A DNA stretch of 64,000 bases, from assembly GCF_000472525.1 (NCBI RefSeq), contig NZ_AWZT01000006.1, positions 158,943 to 222,942 on the forward strand, written 5' to 3'. The notes beneath the pieces were generated by a model, which worked only from the letters and a program-made list of their open reading frames with translations, searched no databases and was not told where the DNA came from. The stretch comes from Paraburkholderia dilworthii (GTDB taxonomy: Bacteria > Pseudomonadota > Gammaproteobacteria > Burkholderiales > Burkholderiaceae). Positions 27,450 through 36,570 of this stretch are shown one piece after another; positions within the stretch are counted from its first letter, which is position 1, and each line of letters begins with the position of its first letter. A program made the position numbers and the translations under genes.

Positions 27450-28315
27450 CCCGTTGGCCTTTGCTTGATTTCGCCGTGGTCTATTGGTGTTGCCCCTGTG
27501 CGGGGCGGCACTTACTTTCTTTTCCGCCGCAAAGAAAGATAAGCAAACAAAGCGGCTTCACACCGCCAGCTCATAGGTGGATTCCCCGGCCTGGAAGGGG
27601 CAGTGGTGCATCTGGAATCCGTGTTCCCGCACACTCCGCGTTAGTGACAAGGCAGTCATTCTTCCGGCGACAAGGCAGTCATTCTTCCGGCGTCGCTTCG
27701 CGCGCCGCGGCGGTCGTTCTGAAAACCGCGGGTTCTTTGCTGTCGCCGTTCAGCGCTCCTGATTCGCCGTTTGTCTTTTGTACGGAGCTGCTTGCGCTCG
27801 GCGAGGGCGCGGCACATCGCGAATTCGCTCTCCTCCTTTTGCGCGGGTAATCCGCAATTCGCCCCTCCCGGTGGTGCTGACGTGCTTCGTCGGTGTGCGG
27901 CGCTATCGACGTACCGCCGTTCCCGACCCCTCGCCGTCTCGGCGCGGCACGCTCGAACTCGGGGCGCACTGCGTCTCGAGTTCGAGCGTGATCACCAAAC
28001 AAATCCGATCAACGTCGCCGAGGCGAAGCCGACGGCCCGCTGCGCCGACGCAAGCCGCTGGTTGAAAGCAGACCCTTCCGGCGAGCACGCAGTGTAAGGC
28101 GGGACGTATGACTGCCTTGTCACTGGCGCCGAATGTGCAGGAGCACGGATTCAGATGCACCACTGCCCCTTCCAAGCCGGGGGATCCACCTATGAGCTGG
28201 CGGTGTGAAGCCGCTTTTTTTCTTATCTTTCTTTGCGGCGGCAAAGAAAGTAAGTGCCGCCCCGCACAGGGGCAACACCAATAGACCACTGCCAATTCAA
28301 GGAAAGGCCAAGGGG
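27450..28315. repeat. Palindromic intergenic element with ~210-bp inverted arms
   Basis: The 978-bp gap between pqiC and the rlmL-type gene is mostly one inverted-repeat element. The left arm (27450-27659) and right arm (28108-28315) are near-identical in inverted orientation, with scattered substitutions and one-base indels. Each arm holds a small stem (GCCCC/GGGGC, e.g. 27492-27506) and a larger one (CTTTCTTT/AAAGAAAG at 27515-27538; a 10-bp stem with 4-nt loop at 28227-28250). The 450-bp centre has no recognisable gene. Translations of the arms (VYWCCPCAGRHLL...) resemble spurious hypothetical proteins recurrent in Burkholderia genomes, so it is probably a dispersed family. No transposase or target duplication is visible. 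Confidence 0.75.
27646..27691. repeat. 23-bp perfect tandem duplication at the inner edge of the left arm
   Basis: Two identical 23-bp units (27646-27668 and 27669-27691) starting GACAAGGCAGTCATTC. The right arm has a single matching copy, so the duplication arose in the left arm only. Confidence 0.9.
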
Positions 28316-28407
28316 TTTAAAAACCCGAACCCTGGCACGCAAAAGCCCCATCGCCCAACCGCGTACAATACGCCCTTATCCAACGCCTACCGGCCCCGCC
28401 CCACCCC

Positions 28408-29697
28408 ATGTCCTTCGATTTCTTCCTCCCCTGCCCACGCGGCCTTGAAGCCTCGCTCGCGTCCGAACTCGCCGAAATCGCCGCGAAACATCTGCACGGC
28501 GCCCCATTCACGGCCGGCTCGCAAGTCCCCGGCGGTGTGCATTTCCGCGGCGGTTGGGCAGCCGGCATGGCAGCCAATCTGCATTCGCGGATCGCAAGCC
28601 GCGTGCTCCTGAAAATCGCGCATCGTCCGTATCGCAGCGAACAGGACGTCTACGCGCTCGCGGTCGAGCAGCGTTGGGAGCAGTGGTTTTCCGCGAACGA
28701 AACGCTGCGCGTCGACGTCACCGCGATCAAGTCGCCGCTGCGCAGCCTCGAATTCACGACGCTGCGCGTGAAGGACGCCATCTGCGACCGTCTGCGGGAA
28801 GTCAGCGGCGCGCGCCCGAACATCGACACCGCGACGCCCGACGTCCGCGTATTCGCGTTTCTCACCGCGACCGATTGCACGCTTTATCTCGACACCTCCG
28901 GCGACCCACTCTTCAAGCGCGGCTGGCGGCTCGACAAGGGCGCGGCGCCGCTGCGCGAAAATCTCGCGGCGGGCATCCTGCGTCTGACGGGCTGGAGCGC
29001 AGGCACGCCGCTGTACGACCCGATGTGCGGCAGCGGCACGTTCCTCGCCGAAGCCGCGCAAGTCGCGCTGAACATCGCACCTGGTGCGGAACGCGGCTTC
29101 GGCTTCGAAAAGCTCAAGCAGTACGACAGCAAAACCTGGCAAACACTTAAGGCCGCCGCGCTCGACGCCAAACATGCCGCCCGCACTTCGCGCGCCGATC
29201 TGCAAATTTTCGGTAGCGACATTTCCGGCGACATGCTCGACAAGGCGCGCGCGAATTTCCAGCGCGCAGGCTTGCCGTCGATTCCGCTCAAACAGGTCGA
29301 TGCTCGCGGTATGACGCCGCCGAGTTCGGAGCCGGGCATCCTCGTCGCGAATCCGCCGTACGGTGAGCGGATCGAAGTGCGCGGGCGCAACGCGCGCGGC
29401 GAAATCCGCGAAGGACGCAACCGCGACAACCGCGAAGACGACGGCTTTCGCCGCGCTCAGGAAGAAACGCCCGACAGCGAATTTTTCCAGTCGCTCGGCG
29501 ACGCGCTCAAGCAGCGCTTCACTGGCTGGCACGCGTTCATCCTGACGTCGGATCGCAAGCTGCCCGGCCAGTTGCGTCTGCGCGAATCGACCAAGACGCC
29601 GCTTTTTAACGGCGCGCTCGAATGCCGGCTGTTCCGCTTCGATCTGATCGCGGGCAGCGTGCGCCAGCGGCCGCAGAGCGACACGCCCGCCGATTGA
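28408..29697 (+). CDS. rlmL: THUMP-domain 23S rRNA (guanine-N2) methyltransferase, RlmL type
   Basis: SAM-dependent RNA methyltransferase of 429 residues resembling the RlmL half of E. coli RlmKL, which makes m2G2445 in 23S rRNA. An N-terminal THUMP region spans about residues 40-150. The Rossmann methyltransferase follows with motif I DPMCGSGTFLAEAA (near 210), GSDISGDMLDKAR and the catalytic NPPYGERIEVRG (near 315). The RlmK half is absent. A charged Arg/Asp/Glu insert follows the catalytic motif (about residues 325-350). A TACAAT -10 candidate lies at 28364-28369. The gene stands alone after the palindromic element. Confidence 0.88.
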   Translation: MSFDFFLPCPRGLEASLASELAEIAAKHLHGAPFTAGSQVPGGVHFRGGWAAGMAANLHSRIASRVLLKIAHRPYRSEQDVYALAVEQRWEQWFSANETLRVDVTAIKSPLRSLEFTTLRVKDAICDRLREVSGARPNIDTATPDVRVFAFLTATDCTLYLDTSGDPLFKRGWRLDKGAAPLRENLAAGILRLTGWSAGTPLYDPMCGSGTFLAEAAQVALNIAPGAERGFGFEKLKQYDSKTWQTLKAAALDAKHAARTSRADLQIFGSDISGDMLDKARANFQRAGLPSIPLKQVDARGMTPPSSEPGILVANPPYGERIEVRGRNARGEIREGRNRDNREDDGFRRAQEETPDSEFFQSLGDALKQRFTGWHAFILTSDRKLPGQLRLRESTKTPLFNGALECRLFRFDLIAGSVRQRPQSDTPAD

Positions 29698-30232
29698 CGC
29701 GAGCGGATCGCCGCACGACGTTTCGGGCGTGAGGGCGTGAGGGTGGAGAGAGCGAAGGCATGAAAGTGCGAGGGCGTGACGGCGCGAAAGTCGCGACGGG
29801 AACGTTCAGGGCCTGACGCCGGGCGGACTCTGACGCGGCGCGGACCCTGAAGCGCCGCGGCGTCAGCCAAAGCGCAAACGGGCGCGGCCCCGGCCAAGAC
29901 CAATACGCTTGCAGCCTGACCCACCGCCCGTCGCGCTGCGGCGCTCAAAACGTTGAGGCGCGGTCTTCATACCTCAAGAACCCACGCACGAGCAAAGCAG
30001 CCGCAAAAACCGCGGACACCGATTCCGCCGGTTCTTTCGCGTCCCGAAAACCGCATGACCAAACCCTGGTTTCCCACCCTACTGACACCACGCTGTCAGC
30101 AGCACCCTCGCACACTCCCCCTCACGCCATCCGGCGCTTTACACGGCTTATCCGCCGTCCATCCACCGAAACCATCTTGCATGGGACCGGAGTACGTGCT
30201 GAAGCACTAGCTCAGGTCGACAGGAGAGTGTC
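29698..30232. other. 535-bp gap with a candidate operator, no credible gene
   Basis: No convincing coding sequence. A purine-rich stretch (about 29725-29790) contains repeated GGGCGTGA words. The second half is C-rich and includes the 18-bp palindrome at 30082-30099. An open frame at 29953-30210 has low-complexity composition, no Shine-Dalgarno and no recognisable domain. Confidence 0.6.
30082..30099. promoter_or_regulatory. Palindrome CTGACA-N6-TGTCAG, candidate YafY-type operator
   Basis: Perfect 6-bp arms spaced by 6 bp, 134 bp before the VOC gene and upstream of the YafY/WYL regulator at 30753. The position suits control of the VOC gene or the pair by that regulator. Assignment of this motif to a WYL protein is inference. 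Confidence 0.4.
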
Positions 30233-30616
30233 ATGTCCGCATCGTCGAAAGTTGTTGCATGGTTTGAGATCCCGTCCGTCGATTTCGATCGCGCCGTCCG
30301 CTTCTATGAAGCCGCGCTCGACGTCAAACTGAATCGCCAGGAAATCGGCGGGCAGCCGATCGCCCTGTTCGGCTACGAAGAACCGGCCACCGGCGGCGCG
30401 ATCGTCCACAGCCCTTCGGCGACCCCGAACGGCGACGGCGTGCTTGTCTACCTGAACGCGCAGCCGACCGTAGACGCCGCCCTTGCACGCATCGAAGAAG
30501 CCGGCGGCAAGACTGACGGGCCGGTCATCAAATTGCCGCAGGATATCGGCTACATCGCGTTCTTCACCGATACCGAAGGCAACCGCCTCGGCCTGCATTC
30601 GCGGACCAACGGCTAA
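30233..30616 (+). CDS. VOC-superfamily (glyoxalase/bleomycin-resistance fold) protein
   Basis: 127-residue protein with the paired beta-alpha-beta-beta-beta modules of the vicinal oxygen chelate fold. WFEIPSVDFDRAVRFYEAAL (first module) and IGYIAFFTDTEGNRLGLHS (end of second) are typical of the PhnB-like/VOC subgroup found next to YafY regulators. The reaction is unknown; members include enzymes and binding proteins. A GGAGAG Shine-Dalgarno precedes the ATG. It lies 137 bp before the WYL regulator, on the same strand. Confidence 0.9.
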   Translation: MSASSKVVAWFEIPSVDFDRAVRFYEAALDVKLNRQEIGGQPIALFGYEEPATGGAIVHSPSATPNGDGVLVYLNAQPTVDAALARIEEAGGKTDGPVIKLPQDIGYIAFFTDTEGNRLGLHSRTNG

Positions 30617-30752
30617 AGTGCCAGGCGGCGAGCATAGAACGCGCGGCGCAGCACGAAGCGCCATGCGCCCGCCGCCTGAACGCTGACCGGAGCGCGGCAT
30701 GCGGCGCTATCATCGCGGGACTGTCCCTGTCCTTTTCTACAAGACGCCCACG

Positions 30753-31454
30753 ATGACGCGCCGCGCCGACCGCCTGTTCCAGATCGCCGAACTGCTGCGC
30801 GGCCGGCGCCTGACCACCGCTCAACAACTCGCCGACTGGCTCAACATTTCGCTGCGAACCGTCTATCGCGACGTGCGCGATCTGCAATTGTCGGGCGTGC
30901 CGATCGAAGGAGAAGCCGGCATCGGCTACCGGCTGAGCCGCGCCGCGAGCCTGCCGCCGCTCACCTTCACCGCCGACGAACTCGCGGCGCTCGCCGCCGG
31001 CGCGCGCATGCTCGAATCCTGGGGCGGCGCCGGCTTTGCAAGCGGAGCGCGAGGCGCGCTCGCCAAGATCGCCTCGGCGATGCCCGCAGACAAGCGTGCG
31101 TCGCTCGAAAGACTCGCGGTCTTCGCGCCGTCGTTTCACATCAGGAGTGATTTCTCTGCACAGCTGGACACGCTGCATCGCGCGATCGACACACGGCATG
31201 TGGTGAGCTTTTCGTACACCGATGCAAATGGCGCGGCAACCGAGCGGCGCGTCTGGCCGCTCGCACTCGCTTATTGGGGCGCGCGCTGGACGCTTGGCGC
31301 GTGGTGTGAATTGCGCGGCGACTTCCGCAATTTTGGGCTGGAGCGGATTCAGAAACTGGATGTGCGCGAACCGTATCCGGATCAGCAAGGCAGGCGGCTC
31401 GCGGACCTGTTGCGGCATGTGAACGCGAAGCCGCGGCAGCACGCACGCGAGTAA
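30753..31454 (+). CDS. YafY family HTH/WYL-domain transcriptional regulator
   Basis: 233 residues from the ATG at 30753. The N-terminal HTH_11 domain (ELLRGRRLTTAQQLADWLNISLRTVYRDV) is followed by a WYL ligand-sensing domain (VVSFSYTDANGAATERRVWPLAL, about residues 150-175, and WTLGAWCELRGDFRNFGLERI). A longer frame from 30699 adds non-conserved residues. WYL regulators usually act on neighbouring genes, here the VOC protein. The target site may be the palindrome upstream. Confidence 0.92.
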   Translation: MTRRADRLFQIAELLRGRRLTTAQQLADWLNISLRTVYRDVRDLQLSGVPIEGEAGIGYRLSRAASLPPLTFTADELAALAAGARMLESWGGAGFASGARGALAKIASAMPADKRASLERLAVFAPSFHIRSDFSAQLDTLHRAIDTRHVVSFSYTDANGAATERRVWPLALAYWGARWTLGAWCELRGDFRNFGLERIQKLDVREPYPDQQGRRLADLLRHVNAKPRQHARE

Positions 31455-31543
31455 AGCGCCGCGGATGCGTCACGGCCGTTCAAGCTGCCGGCTGACAGCC
31501 CCGCGGCCGCCGGCAACGCAAGCCGCGAGGCGCCCGCGCGCGG

Positions 31544-32998
31544 CTAATCGACCGCCTTCACCATATCCTCGATCACCTTCTTGGCATCGCCGAACACCAT
31601 CATCGTCTTGTCCATGTAGAACAGATCGTTGTCGAGACCGGCATAACCTGCGGCCATCGAGCGCTTGTTCACAATGACAGTGCGCGCCTTATAAGCCTCG
31701 ATGATCGGCATCCCGGCAATCGGCGACTTGGGATCGTTCTTCGCAGCCGGATTCACCACGTCGTTTGCGCCAAGCACCAGCACCACGTCGACCTGACCGA
31801 ACTCGCCGTTGATGTCGTCCATTTCGAACACCATGTCGTACGGCACTTCGGCTTCGGCGAGCAGCACGTTCATGTGACCAGGCATGCGTCCAGCCACCGG
31901 ATGAATCGCGTACTTCACCTCGATGCCCTTCTCGACGAGCTTGTCGGTCAACTCCTTCAGCGCGTGCTGCGCACGCGCCACGGCAAGTCCGTAGCCCGGC
32001 ACGATCACGACCGTCTCGGCGTTGCCGAGCATGAACGACGCATCGTCGGCCGAACCCGATTTCACCGGACGCTGCTCGGCCGCGCCGCCCGCCGCTGCCG
32101 CACCCGCCTCATTGCCGAAGCCGCCGAGAATCACGTTGAAAAACGAGCGGTTCATCGCGCGGCACATGATGTACGACAGAATCGCGCCCGACGAACCGAC
32201 CAGCGACCCCGCGATGATCAGCATCGGGTTGTTCAGCGAAAAGCCGATGCCCGCCGCCGCCCAGCCCGAATACGAATTGAGCATCGACACGACCACCGGC
32301 ATATCCGCGCCGCCAATCGGAATGATGATCAGCACGCCGAGCACGAACGCGATTGCCGTCATGATGATGAACGGCAACCACGCCTGCGTGAAAAAGAAGA
32401 TGATGCCGAAGCCGAGCATTGCGAGCGCGAGCATCAGGTTGATCAGATGCTGACCCGCATACACAACCGGTGCACCCTGAAAGAGGCGAAACTTGTATTT
32501 GCCCGAGAGCTTGCCGAAGGCGATTACCGAACCGCTAAAAGTAATCGCGCCGACGAACGTGCCGATAAACAGCTCGACGCGATTGCCGTAGGGCAGAAAG
32601 CCCGGCACCGGATACTCGGGATCGACGAGACCGAATGCAGCCGGCTCCGACACCACCGCGTACGCGATGCAGACCGCAGCGAGGCCGATCAGCGAGTGCA
32701 TGGCCGCGACCAGTTCCGGCATCTTCGTCATTTCGACGCGCGCGGCGACGAACGCGCCGATTGCGCCGCCGACTATCAACGCGACCAGCAGCAGACCCAG
32801 CCCCAGCCCGAGATTCGATCCGAGCGCGGTTGCCTGTTTGGCGATCAATGCGATGGTCGTGAGAATCGCAATCGCCATCCCGGCCATGCCGAATGTATTG
32901 CCGATGCGCGCGGTCTTCGGATTCGACAGCCCCTTGAGCGCCTGAATGAAGCAGACCGACGCGACCAGATAAAGCAGCGTGACGACGTTCAGACTCAT
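31544..32998 (-). CDS. pntB: NAD(P) transhydrogenase beta subunit
   Basis: Membrane and NADP(H)-binding subunit of the proton-translocating transhydrogenase, which makes NADPH from NADH. It has 484 residues. About nine N-terminal helices are followed by the dIII NADP domain, with VIVPGYGLAVARAQHAL, HPVAGRMPGHMNVLLAEA and the VVLVLGANDVVNPAA loop. Its ATG overlaps the pntAB stop by one base (TAATG). The split into PntAA, PntAB and PntB is the usual layout in alpha- and beta-proteobacteria. Confidence 0.97.
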   Translation of the reverse strand: MSLNVVTLLYLVASVCFIQALKGLSNPKTARIGNTFGMAGMAIAILTTIALIAKQATALGSNLGLGLGLLLVALIVGGAIGAFVAARVEMTKMPELVAAMHSLIGLAAVCIAYAVVSEPAAFGLVDPEYPVPGFLPYGNRVELFIGTFVGAITFSGSVIAFGKLSGKYKFRLFQGAPVVYAGQHLINLMLALAMLGFGIIFFFTQAWLPFIIMTAIAFVLGVLIIIPIGGADMPVVVSMLNSYSGWAAAGIGFSLNNPMLIIAGSLVGSSGAILSYIMCRAMNRSFFNVILGGFGNEAGAAAAGGAAEQRPVKSGSADDASFMLGNAETVVIVPGYGLAVARAQHALKELTDKLVEKGIEVKYAIHPVAGRMPGHMNVLLAEAEVPYDMVFEMDDINGEFGQVDVVLVLGANDVVNPAAKNDPKSPIAGMPIIEAYKARTVIVNKRSMAAGYAGLDNDLFYMDKTMMVFGDAKKVIEDMVKAVD

Positions 32999-33327
32999 TA
33001 CGCGTTCCCCTTGCTCTTGTCGGCGATCAGCTTCTTCGGCTCTTTCTTGCGGAACATTTCGAGCATTCGCCTTGTCACGAGGAAGCCCCCGAACACATTG
33101 ACCGCCGCGAGCGCGACGGCGAGCGTGCCGAAGAACTTACCCGGCGTGCCGAGCGTGAGACCGGTTGCCAGCATCGCGCCGACAATCACGATCGCCGAGA
33201 TCGCATTGGTCACGGCCATCAGCGGCGTGTGCAGCGCAGGCGTCACATTCCAGACGACGTGGTAGCCGACGTAAATCGCCAGCACAAAAATAATCAGGTT
33301 GATGACGGTGTGGTTGAGCACTTCCAT
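32998..33327 (-). CDS. pntAB: NAD(P) transhydrogenase alpha-2 subunit (membrane part)
   Basis: Short membrane subunit (109 residues) equal to the C-terminal membrane part of E. coli PntA. Three or four hydrophobic helices are visible, including [20 protein letters not shown] at the N-terminus and [19 protein letters not shown], a conserved proton-channel helix. It lies between pntAA (26-bp gap) and pntB (1-bp overlap). Confidence 0.95.
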   Translation of the reverse strand: MEVLNHTVINLIIFVLAIYVGYHVVWNVTPALHTPLMAVTNAISAIVIVGAMLATGLTLGTPGKFFGTLAVALAAVNVFGGFLVTRRMLEMFRKKEPKKLIADKSKGNA

Positions 33328-33353
33328 CGCCGTTTCTCCTCGGTGGATTCGTT

Positions 33354-34496
33354 TTATGCCTTGCGCGCGACTTCGCTGTCGCGGGCCAGCAGTGTGGCGG
33401 CGACGATGTCGTCGGCGAGGTCGATGTTGAGCGCGCCTTCCTTCGTCACGATCAGCTTGAGGAAATCGAGCAGATTGCGCGCGTAGAGCGACGATGCGTC
33501 GGCGGGCACCATCGAGGCCAGATTCGTGTAGCCGACTATTGTGACGCCGTGCTTCACGACTACCTTGTCGGCTTCCGTGAGCGGACAGTTGCCGCCGCGC
33601 TGCCCTTCATACTCGGCGCCGCGGCCCGCTGCGATATCGACCAGCACTGAGCCGGGTTTCATCGACTGGACCGTTTCGACGGAAATCAGTGTCGGCGCCG
33701 CGCGGCCAGGAATCAGTGCAGTGGATATCACCACATCGGCCTGTTTCGCGCGCTCGTGGACGAGCGCCGACTGCCGTTGCAGCCACGACGGCGGCATGGG
33801 CCGCGCATAGCCGCCGACGCCTTGCGCGGCTTCGCGCTCTTCGTCGGTTTCGTAGGGCACGTCGAGAAACTTCGCGCCGAGCGATTCGATCTGCTCTTTT
33901 ACCGCCGGACGCACGTCGGATGCTTCGATCACGGCACCGAGGCGCTTCGCGGTCGCGATCGCCTGCAAGCCCGCCACGCCGGCGCCGAGAATCAGTACGC
34001 GGGCCGCTTTCACGGTGCCGGCGGCCGTCATCAGCATCGGCATGAAGCGCGGATAGAGCGTGGCGGCCAGCAGCACCGCCTTGTACCCGGCGATGTTCGC
34101 CTGCGACGACAGCACGTCGAGGCTCTGCGCGCGCGTGGTTCTCGGCGCGGCTTCGAGCGCGAAGGCGGTGACGCCCGCGGCTGCCAGCTTTGATGAGTTT
34201 TCGGTATTAAAAGGATCGAGCATCCCAACCAGCACCGCGCCGCGTTTTAGCAGCGGGAGTTCGGCATCGGTTGGAGACTGCACTTTGAGGACGAGTTCGG
34301 CACCAAACGCGGTGGCCGCATCGACGATTTCCGCGCCGGCCGCGGTAAAAGCGTCGTCGGGAAAGCTTGCGCCGGCGCCGGCGCCGCTCTGGATGGTGAC
34401 CCGATGGCCTTGGGCCACATATTTCTTGACCGTTTCGGGCGTCGCGGCGACGCGGGTTTCGTGCGCGCGCGTCTCGGCTGGCACTCCGATGTGCAT
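33354..34496 (-). CDS. pntAA: NAD(P) transhydrogenase alpha-1 subunit (NAD-binding)
   Basis: Soluble NAD(H)-binding dI subunit (380 residues), homologous to alanine dehydrogenase. The ATG at 34496 is preceded by GAGGAGGA and gives [20 protein letters not shown], the family start; the reading from 34565 adds 23 residues. The Rossmann motif [22 protein letters not shown] is near residue 170, and the RQD-type loop region around QANIAGYKA is present. First gene of the pntAA-pntAB-pntB operon. Confidence 0.95.
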   Translation of the reverse strand: MHIGVPAETRAHETRVAATPETVKKYVAQGHRVTIQSGAGAGASFPDDAFTAAGAEIVDAATAFGAELVLKVQSPTDAELPLLKRGAVLVGMLDPFNTENSSKLAAAGVTAFALEAAPRTTRAQSLDVLSSQANIAGYKAVLLAATLYPRFMPMLMTAAGTVKAARVLILGAGVAGLQAIATAKRLGAVIEASDVRPAVKEQIESLGAKFLDVPYETDEEREAAQGVGGYARPMPPSWLQRQSALVHERAKQADVVISTALIPGRAAPTLISVETVQSMKPGSVLVDIAAGRGAEYEGQRGGNCPLTEADKVVVKHGVTIVGYTNLASMVPADASSLYARNLLDFLKLIVTKEGALNIDLADDIVAATLLARDSEVARKA

Positions 34497-34762
34497 CGTG
34501 CTTCCTCCTCGACTTACTGTTTGACGACAGATCGGCCGACGAGGCACGCCGGCTTGCAAGTGCAACGGCTAACGCCTCACTTTACCCGAAACATGGGGGG
34601 CCGCAGAAATCGGGGACAATCCGGGGTTGCCGGTAGGCCGGCGCTCGCGCAAGGCCGCGCGTTCGGGAATTGCGCGCGTTGAAGTCGGGCGCCTAGCCGG
34701 CCACCTTAGCCGGCCACCCGCTTCCCGGCAGTGACTGCCCATAAACGGTAAAATGCGCACCC

Positions 34763-35242
34763 ATGAAACCGGAAACCTGGCTGCCGCATGTGACCGTCGC
34801 GGCCATCGTCGAGCGTGACGGGCGCTTTCTCGTGGTCGAGGAACATACTGCCGCCGGTCTGCGCCTGAATCAGCCAGCCGGCCACCTGGAAGCCGGCGAA
34901 ACGCTGCTGGAAGCGGTAATCCGCGAAACGCTCGAGGAAACCGCACACCCGTTCACGCCCGAAGCGCTGGTCGGCATGTACATGACGCATTTCGAGCGGA
35001 CGGAGCGCGGCGGCGTGACGTATTTGCGCCTCACCTATTGCGGCACATGCGGCGAACGGGAGGCGGCACGCGCGCTCGATCCCGACATCGTCAGAACCCT
35101 GTGGATGAGCGCCGACGAATTGCGCGCCTGCGCCGAACGGCACCGCACGCCGCTCGTCATGCAATGCATCGACGATTACCTGGCAGGCCGACGTTTTCCG
35201 CTCGACTTCGTGCATACGCATTCGGTCGGGCCGAAAAGATAA
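34763..35242 (+). CDS. nudJ: NudJ-like Nudix hydrolase
   Basis: Nudix phosphohydrolase of 159 residues, similar to E. coli NudJ (YmfB), which hydrolyses nucleoside di/triphosphates and thiamine-pyrophosphate intermediates. The Nudix box spans about residues 41-63 (GHLEAGETLLEAVIRETLEE then TAH). The final Gly of the consensus box is replaced by Ala, while all metal-binding Glu residues remain. The NudJ-typical start KPETWLPHVTVAAIVERDGRF is present. It lies just before mnmA, as in E. coli. Confidence 0.88.
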   Translation: MKPETWLPHVTVAAIVERDGRFLVVEEHTAAGLRLNQPAGHLEAGETLLEAVIRETLEETAHPFTPEALVGMYMTHFERTERGGVTYLRLTYCGTCGEREAARALDPDIVRTLWMSADELRACAERHRTPLVMQCIDDYLAGRRFPLDFVHTHSVGPKR

Positions 35243-35300
35243 GCGCGCGGCAGCAGCGACCCACGATCCATGAAGTCACGCAGTACCCAGTGAGCATCTT

Positions 35301-36446
35301 ATGAGCAAGCAGAAAGTCGTAGTAGGCATGTCGGGCGGCGTCGATTCGTCGGTCACCGCATGGCTGCTGAAGGAACAGGGCTACGACGTGGTCGGCCTGT
35401 TCATGAAGAACTGGGAAGACGACGACGACAGCGAATACTGCTCGACGCGCCAGGACTGGATCGACGTGGTGTCGGTCGCGGACCTGATCGGCATCGACGT
35501 GGAAGCCGTCAACTTCGCGTCCGAATACAAGGACCGCGTGTTCGCCGAATTCCTGCGCGAATATTCCGCGGGCCGCACGCCGAACCCGGACGTGCTGTGC
35601 AACGCCGAAATCAAGTTCAAGGCCTTCCTCGATCACGCGATGTCGCTCGGCGCCGAAACCATCGCGACCGGCCACTATGCGCGCGTGCGTGAGAACAATG
35701 GCCGCTTCGAACTGCTGAAGGCGTTCGACCATACGAAAGATCAGTCGTACTTTCTGCATCGGTTGAACCAGGCCCAGTTGTCGAAAACGCTGTTTCCGTT
35801 GGGCGAAATTCCCAAAACGAAGGTGCGCGAAATCGCCGAACAGATCGCGCTGCCCAATGCGAAGAAAAAGGATTCGACCGGTATCTGCTTTATCGGCGAA
35901 CGGCCGTTCCGCGACTTCCTGAACCGCTATCTGCCGACCAGGCCCGGCCCGATGAAAACCACCGACGGCAAAACGGTCGGCGAGCACATCGGACTTGCGT
36001 TCTACACGTTCGGACAGCGCAAGGGCATCGGACTCGGCGGCAGCAAGGACGGCAGCGGCGAGCCGTGGTTCGTGGCGGGCAAGGACATTCCGTCGAATAC
36101 GCTGTACGTCGCGCAAGGCCACGATCATCCGTGGCTCTTGAGCCACACGCTCAGCGCGGGCAACACGAGTTGGGTCGCGGGCGAGCCGCCCGCGGAAGGC
36201 TTTGCGTGCGGCGCGAAGACCCGCTACCGGCAAGCGGATGCACGCTGCACGTTCACGACGGCGAACTACGGCGAAAGCCTCTTCGAACTCAATTTCGACG
36301 ATGTGCAATGGGCTGTCACACCAGGGCAATCGGCCGTGCTCTACGATGGCGACGTGTGCCTCGGCGGCGGCATCATCGAACATGCCGCGACCGGGCAGCC
36401 GGCCACGCGCGAGCCGCAAAAGGCGGCGTTGCTGAGCGCGCGTTAA
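35301..36446 (+). CDS. mnmA: tRNA 2-thiouridylase MnmA
   Basis: Thiolates wobble uridine-34 of tRNA-Lys, -Glu and -Gln. It has 381 residues. The PP-loop ATP motif [16 protein letters not shown] is at residues 8-23. The catalytic cysteine pair is Cys100 ([12 protein letters not shown]) and Cys196 ([13 protein letters not shown]), matching E. coli 102 and 199. The beta-barrel C-terminus has [13 protein letters not shown]. The ATG at 35301 is standard. It follows the nudJ-like gene and needs the IscS-Tus sulfur relay, which is not in this window. Confidence 0.97.
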   Translation: MSKQKVVVGMSGGVDSSVTAWLLKEQGYDVVGLFMKNWEDDDDSEYCSTRQDWIDVVSVADLIGIDVEAVNFASEYKDRVFAEFLREYSAGRTPNPDVLCNAEIKFKAFLDHAMSLGAETIATGHYARVRENNGRFELLKAFDHTKDQSYFLHRLNQAQLSKTLFPLGEIPKTKVREIAEQIALPNAKKKDSTGICFIGERPFRDFLNRYLPTRPGPMKTTDGKTVGEHIGLAFYTFGQRKGIGLGGSKDGSGEPWFVAGKDIPSNTLYVAQGHDHPWLLSHTLSAGNTSWVAGEPPAEGFACGAKTRYRQADARCTFTTANYGESLFELNFDDVQWAVTPGQSAVLYDGDVCLGGGIIEHAATGQPATREPQKAALLSAR

Positions 36447-36570
36447 GCAGTTCGCCCCATCAGCAGTTCGCTTCTTTCCGACGGGCAGTCGCTCGTTTTC
36501 CTTCACGGTGGATCCGTCCGCGTCCCGCGTCGACTATCCCTTCGTGACGATTCACTGCACCGGAGTCCTC

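Noticed and set aside
27450..28315. Insertion sequence
   Set aside because: No transposase frame, no terminal direct repeats of a target site and no known IS ends, so only a repeat element is claimed.
29953..30210. 85-codon open frame in the gap after rlmL
   Set aside because: Low-complexity Pro/Arg/His composition, no Shine-Dalgarno and no domain; it also reads across the candidate operator.
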